Positions 11,308 through 22,440 are shown, numbered from the stretch's first letter. The stretch: 64,000 nucleotides of DNA from Taudactylus pleione (GCA_031769625.1 JAUIMM010001030.1:3024001-3088000); one strand, 5' to 3'. Numbers and translations: made by a program. The notes: generated by a model not told the origin, from the letters alone.

Positions 11308-11679
11308 ATGATGCCATGGTGGGGGACGTGCACTGTTTCAGTGGCTCACGTCCGTGGATGCAGTGCAGGTGAAACCTGTGCTGCGTGCGGTGGTGTGATG
11401 AGTGCGTTGGAGACTCCTTGAAGAAGACACCTGTGCCGAAATGCGTTGGCGACCCCCAGATACCTACCCATCTTGAACCCACCTGCATCTACATCCGCCC
11501 CAATCCGGGCACCTGAACGGCAGCAGCTGCGCTTAACCGGACGCTGGTCCCCACTCACACCAGCCCCAGCCTCAGCCAAATGACAGCGCTGCATGCGCTC
11601 ATCACACCACCGCACGCAGCACAGGTTTCACCTGCACTGCATCCACTGAAACAGTGCACGTCCCCCACCGTGGCATCAT
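11308..11679. repeat. Long inverted repeat with ~85-bp arms
   Basis: The left arm (11308-11405) and right arm (11597-11679) are near-perfect reverse complements (for example GGTGGGGGACGTGCACTGTT on the left). The left arm carries an extra ~13-base segment. The ~190-base spacer holds CTCCTTGAAGAAGACACC followed by GCCGAAATGCGTTGG (11414-11450), which is reminiscent of the CTGANGA...GAAACGCGT core of PLE hammerhead ribozymes but degenerate. It may be two inverted PLE terminal repeats. Confidence 0.6.
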
Positions 11680-12475
11680 ACTGGACTTTGAGAAGAACTG
11701 ATCCCACACCAACGGACCTGGGCACCTACCGGTAGGTCAGCACCCATTCTCCTCACCAGTGCGGGATGCCACAAAGTGGGAGCACCCCTGATCACCTCCA
11801 ACAGGGCATCCCAGTTCAGAAGTCTGTCGACCATAGGTCCAGCAGGGAAGCATGCAGTAGTCAGGACCGCATGTCAAGGAGCCACCTGAAAAGGTTGACC
11901 CTACTCCCCACACTGTGGATACGCCCTGTCACCCCAAATCACCAACAACTGGGCAGTGTGTGCTGCCACAAACCATCTAAGAGACATTTATCTTCCAGGA
12001 GCACTGTGCCTACTACTGAGCAACTACCACCCTCTATGTGCACACACAGATAGAAATAAATGTATTTGTTTCTTCCACCATCCATCCAGCCTCCAGTATT
12101 TCTGTTCTACCACAACACATCCATTACAACACACAGCCATCTGCTCCCCCCAACCTCCTCCCATTTTTTTCCCTCCTCCCTCTCCCCACCAATACACAAA
12201 CACACAACCAAAGAGCGCACGTACCCTCCAATCTTACCATATCTATCCAATAGTAGGATCAGGTACCCCTACTGTACGGTACAGCACCATCCACACCTGG
12301 ACCTCCCTCTCTATCTCTCTCTCCTCCCCTCCCTCCTTTTTCTGTCCTCACACCTTCCCCCCCTCCATCATCCATCCCCCTGAACCCACAACGCCACCAC
12401 CACCCCGAAGCGCATCCCAAACCCAGTATTACTGGCTCTGTAGAGAGCCTCTGAGGATGTGGAGGGGTTAGTGGT
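11680..12475. other. C/CA-rich low-complexity DNA, no gene
   Basis: From about 12060 to 12420 the strand is strongly C- and CA/CT-rich, so long open frames of Pro/Ser/His arise by composition alone. I see no domain. This may be the outer part of the Harbinger element that follows. Confidence 0.45.
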
Positions 12476-12874
12476 TTAGGGGGTAGGGTAAGTGGGATGA
12501 GGTGCAGGGTGGGATGGGGTTGGTCCCATCAGTGTTATGGGCAGGTAGCTGGGTGGTGGGTTTGATTGTGATGAGGAGGGCACAATCCTCTGAACTGACT
12601 GCACAGTTGGCTGGGGCAGAGGCTCGTCAGTAAGCCTTGCGGTGCTGGCCTGTTTTTTGGTTTTTCCCCTTATGACAGTGTCATATGTGATCCGCTCAGC
12701 GTGTATCTGCTGATTCGGATCCACAGCCCAGAAACTACTGGCAATATGTGTGCCCAGATTATCAAACAGGCCTGGGGTTTTTTGAAGGCTTGCTCGACTT
12801 GCTGCAATAGTCCCAATGGCTGTGACTGGGTCTTGCATCCATAACATCTTCTTTGGGAAGGAGGCTGACTTCAT
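12476..12874 (-). pseudogene. Harbinger accessory (MADF/BESS) protein, C-terminal part
   Basis: A 132-codon minus-strand frame. Residues ~38-75 read LFDNLGTHIASSFWAVDPN, then QQIHAERITYDTVIRGK, the helix pattern of a BESS motif (Phe/Ile...Leu...Gln-x-x-x-Ala/Glu...Ile), which in PIF/Harbinger accessory proteins follows an N-terminal MADF DNA-binding domain. A Ser/Pro-rich tail follows. The ATG is preceded in frame by a stop. A second frame upstream reads an acidic/Ser linker (SYSPQMSARSEGE), so a frameshift probably separates this part from the rest of the protein. The MADF domain itself is at 13950-15383 on the same strand. Function known for the family: it binds element ends and brings the nuclease to the nucleus. 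Confidence 0.5.
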
Positions 12875-13013
12875 TCTGCCTCACCTTCACTTCTGGCAGA
12901 CATTTGGGGGCTATAGCTGAGGTCGTGGTCAGGTGTTACAGACTGTTGGAGGAGCAAATAAAAAAGCTTAAATATAATGTTTTAATAAATATTTATTTCT
13001 TTTTTTACTCTAG

Positions 13014-13953
13014 TTCCCATCAATGGTGGAGGAGTGGCAAACCATTGGTGAGGAATTTGATCGAAGGTGGAATTTCCCAAACTGCGGGGAAGCAATCGAT
13101 GGGAAGCATATCCGCATAACCCCACCTGCCAATAGCGGATCCTTTTATTACAACTACAAGGGATTTTTAAGTGTTGGTCTCATGATGGTGGTGAATGCCA
13201 ACTATGAGTTCATCTTTGTGGATATTGGGAAATATTGCTTCGGATGGTGGGTCCTTAAAAAATACCCGCTTCTATGAAAGGCTTACCTCTAATAGCCTGA
13301 AAATGCCAACAACAGCTGAAACAAAGCATGGCTTTAACTTTGTGTTTGTGGCTGACGAGGCATTTGCACTACACGAATACTTGATGAAGTCGTACGCACA
13401 AAGGGGCCTGATCAAGGAAAAGCGGATATACAATTACCGGCTATCCAGGGCACGGTGGATTGTGGAGAACACCTTTGGCATCCTGAGTAACCGATTCCAC
13501 ATATTCCATACTGCCATTAATCTCCGTGTTGAAAAAATGTATTTGGTCGTCTTGGCATGCTGTGTCCTGCACAACTTTTGAAGGTGCAAAACAGCCATCC
13601 AACAGAAAACATCAGGCACAGCAATGGCAGATGACCCAGACCAGCCAGAGGAGACAGTACAAATGCCCTCTGTGTCAGCACCAGTAAATCTGGAGTCAAC
13701 AGGGACTGTGTGGGCTAAAGGGGTCAGGGAGCAATACCTGACCTATTTTAAAGGAGTGTGGGCAGTGCCATGGCAGGAGGACTGTCTCCATTTGATTTGG
13801 ACAATTTTGGACTATAGGACTTGTTGCAAACATTTGGCATGGTATATATGCACTGTGTCTGTACTTATCAAATTAAAAGAGGATGGTTTATCAGCTTCCT
13901 GTGTGTCCTCTTCCTGCTCTCCAGGCACATTCTCCACCATTAGAGTTTGTTAA
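13014..13953 (+). pseudogene. PIF/Harbinger DDE nuclease (HARBI1-like), terminal exon, broken
   Basis: A pyrimidine tract and acceptor TTTTTACTCTAG end at 13013; the exon then reads FPSMVEEWQTIGEEFDRRW and NFPNCGEAIDGKHIRI. The first catalytic Asp is in AIDGKHI, the second in the SDGG block near 13245, and VADEAFAL at about 13348-13371 supplies the third family block. The catalytic Glu lies in RARWIVENTFGIL..RF near 13447-13497. Two lesions are visible: a small indel around 13235 (the frame changes between VDIGKY and ASDGG), and an in-frame TGA at 13579-13581 after CCVLHNF, consistent with a CGA-to-TGA change. The same frame continues through an acidic segment to GVREQYLTYF and VPWQ near 13785, the usual C-terminus. 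The upstream N-terminal exon is not clear. It lies convergent with, and possibly nested inside, the minus-strand MADF gene. Confidence 0.8.
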
Positions 13954-14058
13954 GCTCTCTGTGTTTCCTGTTCCTGAATAAATCGGAGCAGGTCAAAGTA
14001 CCATATTGTACTTGTGTACATGTCTTCTGCCCCTGCTCCTGTGCTCATTTAGGTAGAC

Positions 14059-15176
14059 CAGGCATGTCAAATTCGTGGCCCAAAGAAACATTTTTTGGGG
14101 CCCGACAGTGTGGGCTCTGATCGCAGCAGGGGACTGGACAACATAACATATGTGTTTACTCTATTTAAAACTTGGAACGCTGGTCTCTGAAGTGATCAAA
14201 GACTAAAGAAGCCTCTGATCGCTTCAGAGGCCAGTGTTCCCAGTGATGCAGTGTGCAGGTGATGTCATGACATCACCCGTGATCAGAGGAGCCTGCCCTT
14301 CTGGATCTAGTTAGATCCAGTCAGCAGCAGTGTCTACAGGGGAGCAGTGGCCCGCAGCCAACGTGAAGAGAGGTAAGAAAGAGGTAAGTACTGCACAGGG
14401 TAGTGGGGCCTGTTTTATACTGGGAGAGGGCACAGCATAAGGGGCATTACTGGGGGCACTACTAAGGGCATTACTGGGGGCACAACATAAGGGGCATTAC
14501 TGGGGGCACTGCATAATGGGCACTACTGGGGCACTGCCTAAGGGGCTCTAATACAGGGGGCATTGCATAAGAGGCACTACTGGGGCACTGCATAAGGGGC
14601 ATTACTGGGGGCACAGCATAAGAGGCACTACTGGGGGCACCGCATATTGGGCACTACTGGGGGCCCTGCATAAGGGGCTCTAATACAGGGGGCATTGAAT
14701 AAGGAGCACTACTGGGGGCACTGGATGAGGGACACTACTGGGGGCACTGCATAAGAGGCACTACTGAGGGCACTGCATAATGGGCACTGCTGGGGGCACT
14801 GTGTAAGGGGCTCTTAATATAGCAGGCATTGAATAAGGGGCACTACTGGGGGTACTGCATAAGGGGCACTACTGGGTGCACTGCATAATGGACACTACTG
14901 GGGGCATTGCATAAGGGGCTCTTATAAAGGGGGCAATGCATAAGGGGCTCTTATACAGGGGACACTGCATAATGAGCACAACTACAATGACATTGCATAA
15001 GGGGCTCTAATACAGGGGCCATTGCATAAGGGGCACTACTACAGGGGGCACTGCATTGGTTTTTATTAATAATAACCTTTCAAAATTGCATATAAGACTT
15101 TATTTTTTCTTGTGGCCCACACACTCTTAGACCTTGAATATTCGGCACAGTTGGTATTTTGAGTTTGACATGCCTG
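14059..15176. mobile_element. Non-autonomous hAT element, 8-bp duplication, inserted in the MADF gene
   Basis: The left end CAGGCATGTCAAATTC and the inverted right end CAGGCATGTCAAACTC are hAT-type terminal repeats. The flanks are AGGTAGAC (14051-14058) and AGGTAAAC (15177-15184), an 8-bp duplication with one mismatch. The element interrupts an otherwise continuous MADF domain, which independently proves insertion. Its centre is a minisatellite (14400-15060); there is no transposase. Confidence 0.9.
14400..15060. repeat. Minisatellite inside a hAT element, ~25-30-bp unit
   Basis: Over twenty units of GGGGCACTACTGGGGGCACT followed by GCATAAG. Same core as the array at 7660-8220. It accounts for more than half the host element. 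Confidence 0.9.
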
Positions 15177-15570
15177 AGGTAAACAGTCCTCAGGTTTTGG
15201 ATTCGGGCCTTTACCCATTTCAGACATGCCTCATCGTGATCGGGAAAGCTGTACAACACTAGGTCGTCTATGGCTGCAGATTTTTTCTGTTTGTTACTGT
15301 AATCTTTTGTTTTTACTTTCCAAAGACATTCATGGCTTCTGTACAGCTGCAGAAAGCCATTAATGAATTGCCTCTGTCTCGCACTAGAAAAACAACTGTT
15401 TTAATACACAAATTATTTTTATTTTTTTTATACTGTTTATACTGTTTTTCCTGTTTGAATGTTTTATCAGTTAGAATTTAAAAAAATGATTATATATTTA
15501 TTGATTATGTTTTTTAACTACAATAAAAATTAATATTTAGCAGAGATGTGCGGCGACCCCCGTGTTTTGG

Positions 15571-15668
15571 TTTTGGATCTGGATCTTCCCTGGTTTTTGG
15601 ATCTGGATTGGTTTTGCCAAAACCTCACCTTCGTGTTTTGTTTTCGTGTTTTGGTTTTGGATCTGGAT
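15571..15668 (+). promoter_or_regulatory. Subterminal repeats TTTTGGATCTGGAT, three copies
   Basis: Exact copies start at 15571, 15595 and 15655. The homologous end of the next hAT element carries the same word at 34887 and 34912, with a one-base variant at 34974. hAT transposases are known to bind short repeated subterminal motifs, so these are candidate binding sites; binding itself is inference. Confidence 0.55.
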
Positions 15669-15863
15669 TTTTTCTTAAAAATTAAAAAAACTGCCAAAAT
15701 CACATAAAATTGGACTTTTTTTGTTCCTGCAGTATTAATAAAATAAATAACATTTATTTCCACTAATTTCCAGTCAATTTTGACCACCTCACAGCTCACA
15801 ATATTGATTTTTTTCATCTAGTTATAGGGCCAAAAGGTTGCATCCAGCTTGCTGGCTTAAAAC

Positions 15864-16024
15864 TAGGGGTGAGCGGGTTCGGTTTTACTCGGTTTTACTC
15901 GGTTCTTATCGCCACTTTACCGCAAATTCGGCTCGATTTTATTCGCTATCCAAAACACGTGTTCGGCGATAGCCAATAAAAAGATCCGAGTAAAACCGAG
16001 TAAAACCGAACCCGCTCACCCCTA
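15864..16024. mobile_element. 161-bp hAT MITE with 39-bp perfect terminal inverted repeats
   Basis: Both ends read TAGGGGTGAGCGGGTTCGGT and continue identically for 39 bases, including two copies of TTTTACTCGG. CTTAAAAC flanks both sides (15856-15863 and 16025-16032). The terminus matches the right end of the 12.6-kb element it sits in (TAGAGATGAGCGGGTTCGG), so a short relative has jumped into a long family member. Confidence 0.92.
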
Positions 16025-16142
16025 CTTAAAACTGATTGATATAATTGTTAATAGAGTTGAGAACTGTGCAAAGATGATGATTGGGATATCCTTGAGGCTT
16101 GAAGAATTGATAGTTGATAGTTAAATAATAATTAAAAAAAAA

Positions 16143-16459
16143 TTCATTGGTGCAGCTCTGGGCTGAATAATTAATAATAATTTAATTAAAAAACAAAAAA
16201 CAATTCATTGGGTGCAGCCCCTGGCTAAATAATTAATAAAAATAAATTTATTTGTGCAGCCCCTGGCTGTAAAATTGATAATAAATTAATTAAAAAACAA
16301 TTCATTGGTACAGCCCTGGGATGAATAATTAATAATAATTTAATTAAAAAAGTAAAAAACAATTCATTGGGTGCAGCCTCTGGCTGAATAATTAATAAAA
16401 ATAAATTCATTTGTGCAGTCCCTATCTGTTAAATTGATAATAAATTAATTTAAAAATAA
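16143..16459. repeat. Two copies of a ~158-bp trimeric tandem repeat
   Basis: Six units start with TTCATTGG or TTTATTTG followed by GTGCAGCCCCTGGCTGAATA and an AT-rich tail. Starts are 16143, 16204, 16247, 16301, 16363 and 16406, so the lengths run 61, 43, 54, 62, 43, ~54. Three different monomers form a block that occurs twice: a higher-order repeat in miniature. Confidence 0.85.
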
Positions 16460-16749
16460 ATCATTGGTTCCTAAACCAACCATAACATTAATTTAAAATG
16501 TCAGACAGCAATGCCCCAATCAGCACATAATGGAATGGAAAAAGGTGTAAGATGGAATAGTCCTTAGGCCCTCCCATCCACCCTAATGTTGTATATGAAA
16601 CAGGACAGTTTAACAAACCAATCATTTCAGCGACAAGGACTGCCAATTGTGGCTAAAATTATTGGTTTGTTTGGACCCCCATAAAACAAGCTGCCATTGT
16701 GCATTGGACATGGAAATGAAAATGATCCCATACACAAACTGGCTTTACA

Positions 16750-19562
16750 TTACAAGTTGTCGTCATCGTCCTCATCATCCCCATCAGTGTGTACATCCTC
16801 TTCTTCACACAATATTAATTTATCCCTGCTGGAATCCACCATAGGCGCCTATGTAATTTTTTATGTAATTGTTGGTAGAGGTCTTCCTCGTGGAATTTGT
16901 AATTAATTTTAATGAACATCATCTTTTCCACATTTTGAGGAAGTAACCTCCTACGCCGATCACTGACAAGATTGCCAGCTGCACTGAAAAATACACATTT
17001 GAGTGTGGGCAACTTAAGTAATGCAAAGCCAGTTTGTGTATGGGTCTCCAAATTTCCTATTTTTCCTGCCAGTACTGAAAGTGACTGTCTGACATGCCTA
17101 TTAGGATGTTATCTCTGAAAAGTCCTCCACCTTTCTGTGAATGGAGACCGTATCACACATAGGCACGGTAGAAGACCTGTCACTAGTAGGCAGGTCTCTC
17201 AGGCCTGACCAGATGTAATTTTTTGGTGACTGGTCTGCATGACCAGCAGGCATTCTGTAAGGAAAATTGAGTTCCTTGCAGCTGCAGAAACGGAAGGAGG
17301 AGATCATGGCGTTTCACGTGCGGTTGCAGCTGACAATTTTTTTTACCAACATCTTTTTGCACAGTTTTAGATTTTTGTCTGTTGGAAAAAAACTCACAAG
17401 TTAGGACTTAAACCTAGGACCCAGAATGGTTGCCAAAATATAATTTTAAGATTTCAATAGATTGACAACTCTTTGATCCTGGTGAAGTGAATCAAGGGCT
17501 TGATCCAACAATCCGACATACTTCACCTCCTCCTTCAGTTTCTCCAGCTGTTTTTGCAAAAGTCTTATGAGGGGAATGACCTGGCTCAAGCTGGCAGTGT
17601 CTGAACTAACTTCACGTGTGGCAAGTTCAAAGGGTTTGAGAACCTTGCACAACACAGAAATAATTCTCCACTGCGCTTGAGTAAGGTGCATTCCCCCTCC
17701 ACGGCCTATGTCATAGACCGTTGTATAGGCCTGGATTGCCTTTTGCTGTTCCTCCATCTGCTGAAGCATATAAAGGGTAGAATTCCACCGATTTACTACC
17801 ACTTGCTTCAGCTGATGGAAGGGCAAATTTAACAGTACCCGCTGGTCATGCAATCTTCGACAAGCGGTCGCCAAATGTCTAAATGTCCGGATATTTTGTG
17901 GGCCACCGAGAGCATCTCCTGCACGACTGTGTCAGTTTTAAAACAACTTTGCACCACCAAATTAATTGTGTGAGCAAAACATGGGATGTGTTGGAATTCA
18001 CCCAGATGTAATGCTCTCACAATATTGGTAGCATTGTTCGAAATCAAAAATCCCAATAAGAGTCCAAGTGGGGTAAGCCATTTAGCAATGATTTCCCTGA
18101 GTTTTTCTAAGAGGTTCTCAGTGGTATGCCTCTTAGTGAAACCAGTTGTACAAAGAGAAGCCTGCCTCTGTATCAGCTGTCTTTTGGTAGATGTTGCTGC
18201 TGCTGTTGTAGGCAATATACCTACCCAATGGGCTGTCACAGTCATGTAATCCTTAGTTTGCCCTATCCCACTTGTCCACATATCAGTGGTCAAGTGGACA
18301 GTGGGTACAACGGCATTTCTGAGGACATTAATAAGGTTTTTTTTAATGTCCTTGTACAAACTTGGAATTACTGTTCTAGCGAAGTGGAATCTAGAAAGGA
18401 TCTGGTAGCGAGGACACAGGACCTTAATTAACTGTTGAAAACCCACTGCAGTAATGGTGGATACTGGACTCACATCTAATACCAGCATAGCTGTTATGGC
18501 ATTAGTAATCTGCTGTGCAAATGGGTGATTGCTGTCATACTTGTTTGCCCTTACAAACGATTGTTTAACAGTTAATTGTTTTTTGGAGGATACGCTACAA
18601 GTAGTCTTCCTCCTGGTCCCCTTCTGGGATGAAGATCCACTGACAGCAACAGCAGCAGCAACAGGAGTAGTCATCAAGGATCCTTCTGAGGAATCACAGA
18701 TACGAAAGGAGTCAATCATGCGTCGAACACCAACATTAGATGCAGCAGGACTACTCCCGATGACGAATGAGGATGTTGATGATACAGGTGTTGGTGTTGG
18801 AGATTGAAGGTGCTTGGATCTCACAGAGAGGGAGCAGGTAGGTGACACTGGACTTATTACATTTTGAGTTTTGGAACTTGGCGACGTACACTTTGATATT
18901 TGATGAATGCGCTCCAAGTGACGTAACAAGGAGGAGGTTCCTAGGTGGTTTAGATCCCTCCCTCTACTCACTCTTGTATGGCAATGGTCACATATGGCTT
19001 GGCAACTTTTGTACGGATCGGGGTGGAAATAATTCCACATGTGAGAAGTAGATTTTTTTGTCTTTTGTCCCAGCATGACAACAATGGGCTTTGGCTTTTT
19101 CAATCCATGAGCAACAGCTGTTGCCTTACTTACACAAAGGACATCTTCGACATCAACATCCTCATCACCAACATCTTCATCATCCTTAGCGCCTTCAACT
19201 ACCAAAATATCCTCCTCCTCCATGTGCAATTCCACAGAAGCATCCTCAATGACAATGTCTGCAAGATGTTGACTGCCCTTCCCCACATTTACAGAGGGCA
19301 CACAAATGTTGGAACTTGGAGGATTTTCCAGTACACTATTATTTAGGTCTGGCTCACAAACGGCAACCGCGGACACACTTGCACTCTCCTCGGGGATTTG
19401 TGATTTAGATTTCTCAGGGCACATAGTTGTTTTTTCCAAAGGGCTATCAGAATCAGCAGTCTTCCTAAAGAAAGGCCAAGGCCTTATCCTTTCCTTGCCA
19501 CTTTGTGTATTAAAGGGCATATTGCCAATTTTTTGTTTATCTAAAGGCAAATTACCTTTCAA
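16750..19562 (-). pseudogene. hAT (ZBED-like) transposase, copy 1, with frameshifts
   Basis: Minus strand. The long frame 19562-17829 opens without an ATG; an upstream frame (about 19715-19570: EEQGQEPHVVAATSSARPS) may be the true first exon. Residues ~110-145 are acidic. A BED zinc finger follows at ~176-220 (MWNYFHPD, CDHC at 191-194, HLERIH at 215-220). The RNase-H-like core has LTTDMWTSG (Asp ~427), then ISNNATNIVRAL, where the usual Asp of the TDNAxN block is Asn, then CFAHTINLVV. A one-base deletion near 17882 shifts the frame; 17874-17446 continues with VVNRWNSTLYMLQQM. After a noncoding gap, 17307-17101 holds YIWSGLRDLP, and 17100-16750 holds GMSDSHFQYWQEK, FSAAGNLVSDRRRRLLPQNV and an acidic tail ending DDDNL. 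In the dimerisation block the expected SERVFSAAG reads LKCVFFSAAG, so the Glu-Arg pair is lost. Inactive. Confidence 0.88.
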
Positions 19563-19699
19563 TTTTTATTTCTTAACTTCAGTACAAGTAGCTTTACCAT
19601 ATCGATGGCGTGTCTTAAGCTCTGGGACATGGGCCTTCACAGAGGATGAGGAAGTTGACGGCCTTGCACTGCTGGTGGCAGCTACAACATGTGGTTCTT

Positions 19700-20195
19700 G
19701 GCCTTGCTCTTCTGTTATAATTCACACACGTGCAGTCGTGCACACACAAAAATATTAGACAAAAAAAGACAATTGATTTTATTTTTATGCTCAAGAACGT
19801 GGGCCCAGAGCAGTGATTGATCATGACTGGAGTGGGGCAGCACTAGACTGGAGTGGGGCAGCACTAGGTTGCAACTTGCATTGCTGGCTGGATCTTTTGT
19901 GGTTAAGCCTAACATGCACGCACACACACAGACAGTAAAAGATAAAAAAAAGACAATTGATTTTTATATTTTTTCAGCTCCAGAACTTGGGCCCAGAGCA
20001 CAGATTGATCATGACTGGAGTCGGGCAGCACTAGGTTGCGTTGCCGACTTGCTAGATCTTGTGCAGCTAAGCCTAACACGCACACACAGACAATTATTAG
20101 AAAAAAAGACAATTGATTTTTATTTTTTTTCAGCTCCAGAACTTGGGCCCAGAGCACAGATTGATCATGATTGGAGTCGGGCAGCACTAGGTTGC
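19700..20195. repeat. ~156-bp tandem repeat inside the hAT element, first block
   Basis: Units run from TTGGGCCCAGAGCACAGATT through GGGCAGCACTAGGTTGC, CTTGTGCAGCTAAGCCTAAC, a CACACA tract, AGACAATTGATTTTTATTTT and CAGCTCCAGAAC. GGGCCCAGAG recurs at 19989 and 20145, 156 bases apart (52 codons), so minus-strand frames stay open across units. Broken by the PLE insertion at about 20197. Confidence 0.88.
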
Positions 20196-20217
20196 ATTAG
20201 GCTGGTGGGAGAAGGAG

Positions 20218-21312
20218 GTGGTGTTTCATGAGAAAAATAATCAATATACGGAATGCATTATCAGTTGGATGCGATATATTGATGATATCCTGATCATATG
20301 GGATGGAAGCAAAGAGAAGCTGCTAGAATTCATCAATATATTGAACAGTAACAACTTGAATTTAAAATTAACACATGATATCCTCAAGGACAGGATAACT
20401 TTTTTGGATCTGGCAATCTATAGAGATCATAACAACATGCTTGTCACAGAATTGCACAGAAAACAGACGGCAACCAATAGCCTCTTACAAAGATCCAGTG
20501 CTCATTTTCCACCTACAGTCAATAATATTCCTAGAGGTGAATTCCTGAGATTGAGACGAAATTGCTCGGAGGACAAAATCTACAAGGATAAAAGTGTTGA
20601 ATTGGCCATGCGACTCAAGGAAAGAGGCTATAGTAATAGACTCATTTAAAAAGACCAGACCTCTCTACATAATACTAAGAGGGAATCCTTGATTTTTCAA
20701 ATGAAAAGGGATAAGCCGGAAAGTTCTGATATAAGATTTGTGGGCAATTATTGTCAAGAGTGGAGAGAGATACAAGAATCTATCAACAGACATTGGCCTA
20801 TATTATTATCAGACCTGGATCTTGCAACAAAACTCAAAGAAAAGGCATCTATGAGCTGGAGACGCTCACCTAACCTACGGGATCATCTAGTAAAAAGCCA
20901 CTTCTCTAACACTCAAATGTATAAATCTCAAATAAAGGGGACCTATCCATGTGGGTCATGTAAAGCCTGTAATTATATTACAAAAGTTGATCACATCCAG
21001 GACAGGGATGGAATGTTAATTCCACTGGATGAATATATCAACTGTAACACCTCGGGCTTGATATACTGCATCTCATGTACTTGTAACATGAGATACGTGG
21101 GCATGACCAAAAGACCACTGAAAACTAGGATACTAGATCACGTTGGCAATGTAAGGAATGCCAGCTCTGACATTGCTAAAATGAAACAAATCACATCGGT
21201 CGCAAGACACTTCTATGCCAAACATCCAGAGAGAAGTAAGGCTATGAGATTCTTTGGCCTGGAGAGAATAAGACTAGGCATTAGGGGGGAGATATTACAA
21301 GAGAACTTTTGA
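20218..21312 (+). pseudogene. PLE reverse transcriptase C-terminal part plus GIY-YIG endonuclease
   Basis: A single plus-strand frame with one in-frame TAA at 20647-20649. It begins inside the RT: ISWMRYIDDILIIWDGS holds the catalytic YIDD. Then come NLKLTHDILKDRITFLDLAI and a Lys/Arg-rich thumb region. The linker CGSCKACNYI (about 20950-20980) gives the Cys-x-x-Cys-x-x-Cys pattern of PLEs. The GIY-YIG nuclease follows: GLIYCISCTCNMRYVGMTKR, then PLKTRILDHVGN, and the later FFGLERI with its Glu. In PLEs the RT copies RNA at a nick made by this nuclease. The RT fingers and palm start are missing, so the copy is 5'-truncated and dead. A last stop is at 21310-21312. Confidence 0.9.
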
Positions 21313-22440
21313 AAAAAGAATGTCAATGGATCTTTAGGTTAGGGAGCATAGCACCTAGAGGTTTGAATGAACAAATCAATTATGGAATTTTTTTACCATT
21401 ATGAGAGAAGATTTAATTATTTCAGGATATACTTGACTTTAGTTAATTTCTCTTACATTTTTTTTTTCAATTTCACATTTATTATATTAGAGGTCTACGT
21501 ATTTTTTTTAGATAATAGGGCATATTTTTCACTCTGATTATCACTCTGATTATCAGATTTCACATCATTTCACATATTTTTTAATTAGAATATTTTTAAT
21601 TTGAATTTTTTCTTCATTCACATGTCACTTATATATGTAGGGGCAAATTATCCCGATATTAGTCACACATAGTTATTTATCACTCTCTCATTCGGTCCAA
21701 TAGTACTCCCTGCAATGCAGAAGTATCAGGGAATGGGTCGGCTAATATTATATCCGAAAAGCAGAAGTGACTTTGCCTTTCTTCTAATTTGTGACCTGTA
21801 TAACACATAACCAAGTAAGATCCGTTCACTGTAATGATACACATGGATCAAAAAAAGTTTTTGTGGTTATATGGTAGCAACTCCTTTTTTATTTATATAT
21901 ATCTCTCCTATGAATCATAAATATCAGTACTATGTGACATCAGATCATGCAGAAAAATATTTAGGTTTATAGTATTGTGACTTTGAATAACCATATCATA
22001 GTATTATATCATATCTAAATATAATGTGCCCATAGGGAGTTAAAATTAATCTTTCCTCTGTTTGTATCCTCAGTTTATATGTCCATTATATGATCAGATT
22101 TATTTATTCATTGATATACATTAATATAATTATTTTTTCATTTGTTAGATATAATACAGAGAATAGAATCATATTTTTGATCATGATGTTACATGCAGAT
22201 GTGTAATAACTCTATATTTAAACTACCACTCTGTGTTCTAAAAGATGTGCCTGTGACTTAAGTATGACAGGAGAATTCCTTCCCATGGTAATAGGGGATT
22301 CCCGATGATGCTCGGGGTAAACTAGAACTGTCCCCTTGACAACCCTTCCTCCCACCTCATGATTGTAAGTGAGGGGCGGAGGTTACTACAACATGCAGCC
22401 TATAAAGGAGCTGCAATTGGATAGCTCTTACACCTGGCCC
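21313..22440. other. AT-rich 3' noncoding part of the PLE
   Basis: No domain in any frame. Very AT-rich from about 21400 to 22230, then more GC-rich toward the hammerhead-like motif. Confidence 0.5.

Larger units (their letters stand above)
13950..15383 (-). pseudogene. MADF-domain gene of the Harbinger element, split by a hAT insertion
   Basis: On the minus strand an acceptor (GTTGTTTTTCTAG) ends at 15384. The exon from 15383 reads FINGFLQLYRSHECLWKVKT and KDYSNKQKK, then LKWVKARIQNLRTVYL down to 15177. The hAT element 14059-15176 interrupts it there. The continuation 14058-13950 reads NEHRSRG and, after a one-base frame change, AGAEDMYTSTIWYFDLLRFI and QEQETQRA before a TAA at 13950-13952. 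Together these are a complete MADF (Myb/SANT-like) domain: Leu-Tyr-x-x-x-x-x-Leu-Trp, Lys-x-Lys-x-x-Tyr, VKxKIxNLRxxY, LWYFDxLxFI. The frame is broken by the insertion and by one indel. A second reading frame after the MADF part gives an acidic tail (VPGEQEEDTQEADKPSS). The BESS part lies at 12476-12874. Confidence 0.7.

Noticed and set aside
12060..12383. Pro/Ser/His-rich plus-strand frames as a gene
   Set aside because: Open through C-rich composition in three overlapping frames; no domain and no conserved pattern.
17986..19346. Plus-strand frames opposite the hAT transposase (for example 18126-18431, 18978-19346)
   Set aside because: They are shadows of the minus-strand transposase, which has the BED finger and hAT motifs.
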